NCBI RefSeq assembly: GCF_008727775.1
Contig: NZ_CP044232.1
Span: 1,364,001-1,428,000 of the forward strand
Source of the DNA: Microbacterium lushaniae
Lineage (GTDB): Bacteria > Actinomycetota > Actinomycetes > Actinomycetales > Microbacteriaceae
DNA length: 64,000 nucleotides
Reading direction: 5' to 3'
Of this stretch, positions 62,732-64,000 are shown in pieces. Position 1 is the stretch's first letter. The number at the start of each line of letters is the position of its first letter. The notes beneath the pieces are model-generated. The model searched no databases. It was not told where the DNA came from and was given only the letters and a program-made list of their open reading frames with translations. The position numbers and the translations under genes are program-made.

Positions 62732-64000
62732 GTGACCCCCGACCGACTCGATGAGACCCCTGAGGAGCAGCCCGAACACGGCATGCTCACCGACGCCGGC
62801 AGCGTCGACACCGCCGGTATCGGCATCCTGGGGGCTGCGACCGCACAGGTGCGCGTGACGCTTCCGAACGCGGACGACGACGAACTGGCCGAGGACGAGG
62901 TCGTCGACGACGTCTCGATCGAGCACATCCCCACCGGCGACATCATCCTCGAGCATGCGCCGGAGGACCACGGGGCCGCGTCGCAGTCGGACGACATCCA
63001 CGACGCGGAGGAGGTCCACGACGACGCTCCCGCCGAGGACGACGCCCCCGCCGACGCCGCTCCCGCCGTTGCGCCCGAGGCCGATGTGCCCGCGCCCGCC
63101 GAGGAGGCGGCGCCCGAGTCCGAGACCGCGGCGGACGCAGCCCCGGCCACCGCGCGACCCGCCGCATCCGCCGCATCCGCCCGTCGGTCCGTTCCCGTCG
63201 GCGACCCCGTGCCGCTGACGGGGGCCATCCCGACGACGCGGCGCGCCGCCCACCACGTCGACGAGCACGCCCGCGGCGACCGCGCGCACGCCGTCGAGCG
63301 CGTGCACCCGCCCCAGCCCGAGATCGCGCTGACCTCCAAGCGCCTCGGCGAGTTCGAGCAGAACCGCGAGACCTCCGACCTGCTCACCGCCGACCGCCTG
63401 CTCGACCGCGGCCAGCTCAGCGGCGCCGAGCCGGAGGGGCTGTGGCAGCAGATCGTCTACTCGCTGTCGCGGCATCGCATCAACCTCGGCGACAGTCGCA
63501 AGGCTCGCGAGCGCAAGCAGCTCGACGTGCGCATCTCCGCGCCCCTGCCCGGCGGCGCGCGGTTCGTGCCGGTGCTCTCGCGCAAGGGCGGCGTGGGCAA
63601 GACCACGATCACGACGCTCCTGGGGATGGCGCTGGCCTCCGCACGGGATGACCGCGTCATCGCGATCGACGCGAACCCCGACCGCGGCACGCTCGCCGAC
63701 CGCATCGGCCGCGTCGGCGGCCGCACCGTCCGCGACCTCGCCCGCGTGCGCGGCGAGGTGACCGGGTTCAACGACATCTCCACGATCGTGGCGCGCGACG
63801 AGACGCGCCTGGACGTCCTCGCGTCGGACTCCGACCCGCGCGTGTCGGAGGCTTTCAGCGATCGCGACTACCACGACGTGGCCGCCGTCGCCGCTCACTA
63901 CTACTCCATCGTGCTCACCGACACCGGCACCGGAATCGTCCACTCCGTCATGGGGGCCACCCTGGAGATGGCCGACGAGCTCGTGATCGTGGCGGGACTC
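62732..64000 (+). CDS. ParA/MinD-like ATPase with long acidic N-terminus, cut by window edge
   Basis: At least 423 codons from GTG 62732, with no stop before the window ends. The first ~160 residues are low-complexity, rich in Asp, Glu, Ala and Pro. A P-loop domain follows, with RKGGVGKTT near 288-296 and AIDANPDRG near 315. Such proteins occur in ESX secretion loci (EspI-like) and in MinD-type systems of actinobacteria. Proximity to the other ParA gene may be coincidence. Confidence 0.8.
   Translation, partial: MTPDRLDETPEEQPEHGMLTDAGSVDTAGIGILGAATAQVRVTLPNADDDELAEDEVVDDVSIEHIPTGDIILEHAPEDHGAASQSDDIHDAEEVHDDAPAEDDAPADAAPAVAPEADVPAPAEEAAPESETAADAAPATARPAASAASARRSVPVGDPVPLTGAIPTTRRAAHHVDEHARGDRAHAVERVHPPQPEIALTSKRLGEFEQNRETSDLLTADRLLDRGQLSGAEPEGLWQQIVYSLSRHRINLGDSRKARERKQLDVRISAPLPGGARFVPVLSRKGGVGKTTITTLLGMALASARDDRVIAIDANPDRGTLADRIGRVGGRTVRDLARVRGEVTGFNDISTIVARDETRLDVLASDSDPRVSEAFSDRDYHDVAAVAAHYYSIVLTDTGTGIVHSVMGATLEMADELVIVAGL

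Noticed and set aside
60376..63387. 1003-codon minus-strand frame
   Set aside because: Reverse-strand shadow of pyruvate carboxylase and the ParA-like gene; low-complexity Arg/His/Val-rich product typical of GC-rich antisense frames.
12577..64000. CRISPR arrays, insertion sequences or phage genes
   Set aside because: No regular spacer repeats, no transposase or integrase motifs and no flanking target duplications were found in the window.

Overview
This 64 kb window is high-GC bacterial DNA with actinobacterial gene content: a GarA/OdhI-type FHA protein beside two MerR-type regulators, a LAL-type LuxR regulator, a drug-export ABC operon, an Erm-like methyltransferase and several probable leaderless promoters. 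GTG starts and 4-base ATGA/GTGA stop-start overlaps are common. A Microbacteriaceae member, perhaps Microbacterium, fits best; this is an inference from gene content, and no rRNA or tRNA is present to confirm it.

Layout. (1) 1-12.6 kb is a carbohydrate-use island: an FAD-dependent oxidoreductase (cut by the left edge) behind an IclR regulator, two tandem LacI paralogues, a CE7-type acetyl esterase, a sugar-binding lipoprotein with two ABC permeases, a GH42 beta-galactosidase and a GH5-like glycosidase. No ABC ATPase is encoded here, so a shared one elsewhere is probable. The likely substrate is an acetylated, galactose-containing oligosaccharide. (2) 12.7-37 kb is an accessory region rich in export and resistance-type genes: two ABC-2 exporters, a LAL regulator, three related MerR regulators, a small-multidrug-export-like membrane protein, an MFS exporter beside a frameshifted HxlR gene, PadR/GyrI and TetR/VOC pairs, a compact PEP-synthase-like phosphotransferase with a histidine phosphatase, and an Erm-like 23S rRNA methyltransferase with a candidate macrolide-sensing leader peptide. 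(3) 37-50.5 kb holds mixed stress and metabolic genes: ECF sigma factor, OsmC, GntR, NAD(P)-binding protein, aldo/keto reductase, mismatch uracil glycosylase, a two-component system, a serine hydrolase, an L,D-transpeptidase, a glycosyltransferase, a prepilin peptidase, a BrkB-like protein and an NAD(P)HX epimerase. (4) 50.5-64 kb is core-like: alpha-glucan phosphorylase, CYTH protein, dihydrolipoamide dehydrogenase, CopC-like protein, garA with two MerR genes, a ParA ATPase, pyruvate carboxylase and a second ParA/MinD-like protein cut by the right edge.

Several control elements can be read directly: palindromes in the iclR, ABC-operon and tetR/VOC promoters; an alternating CAACG cluster between the divergent phosphotransferase and HTH genes; and perfect 12-15 bp hairpins at gene ends. 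The most notable items are the erm leader peptide with an Arg-Leu-Arg motif, a 52-codon gene joined by 4-base overlaps to erm and to a VIT-family gene, a 24-codon remnant that looks like the start of a DUF1048 gene, and the phosphotransferase, which has the ATP-grasp and phospho-histidine domains but no middle substrate domain.
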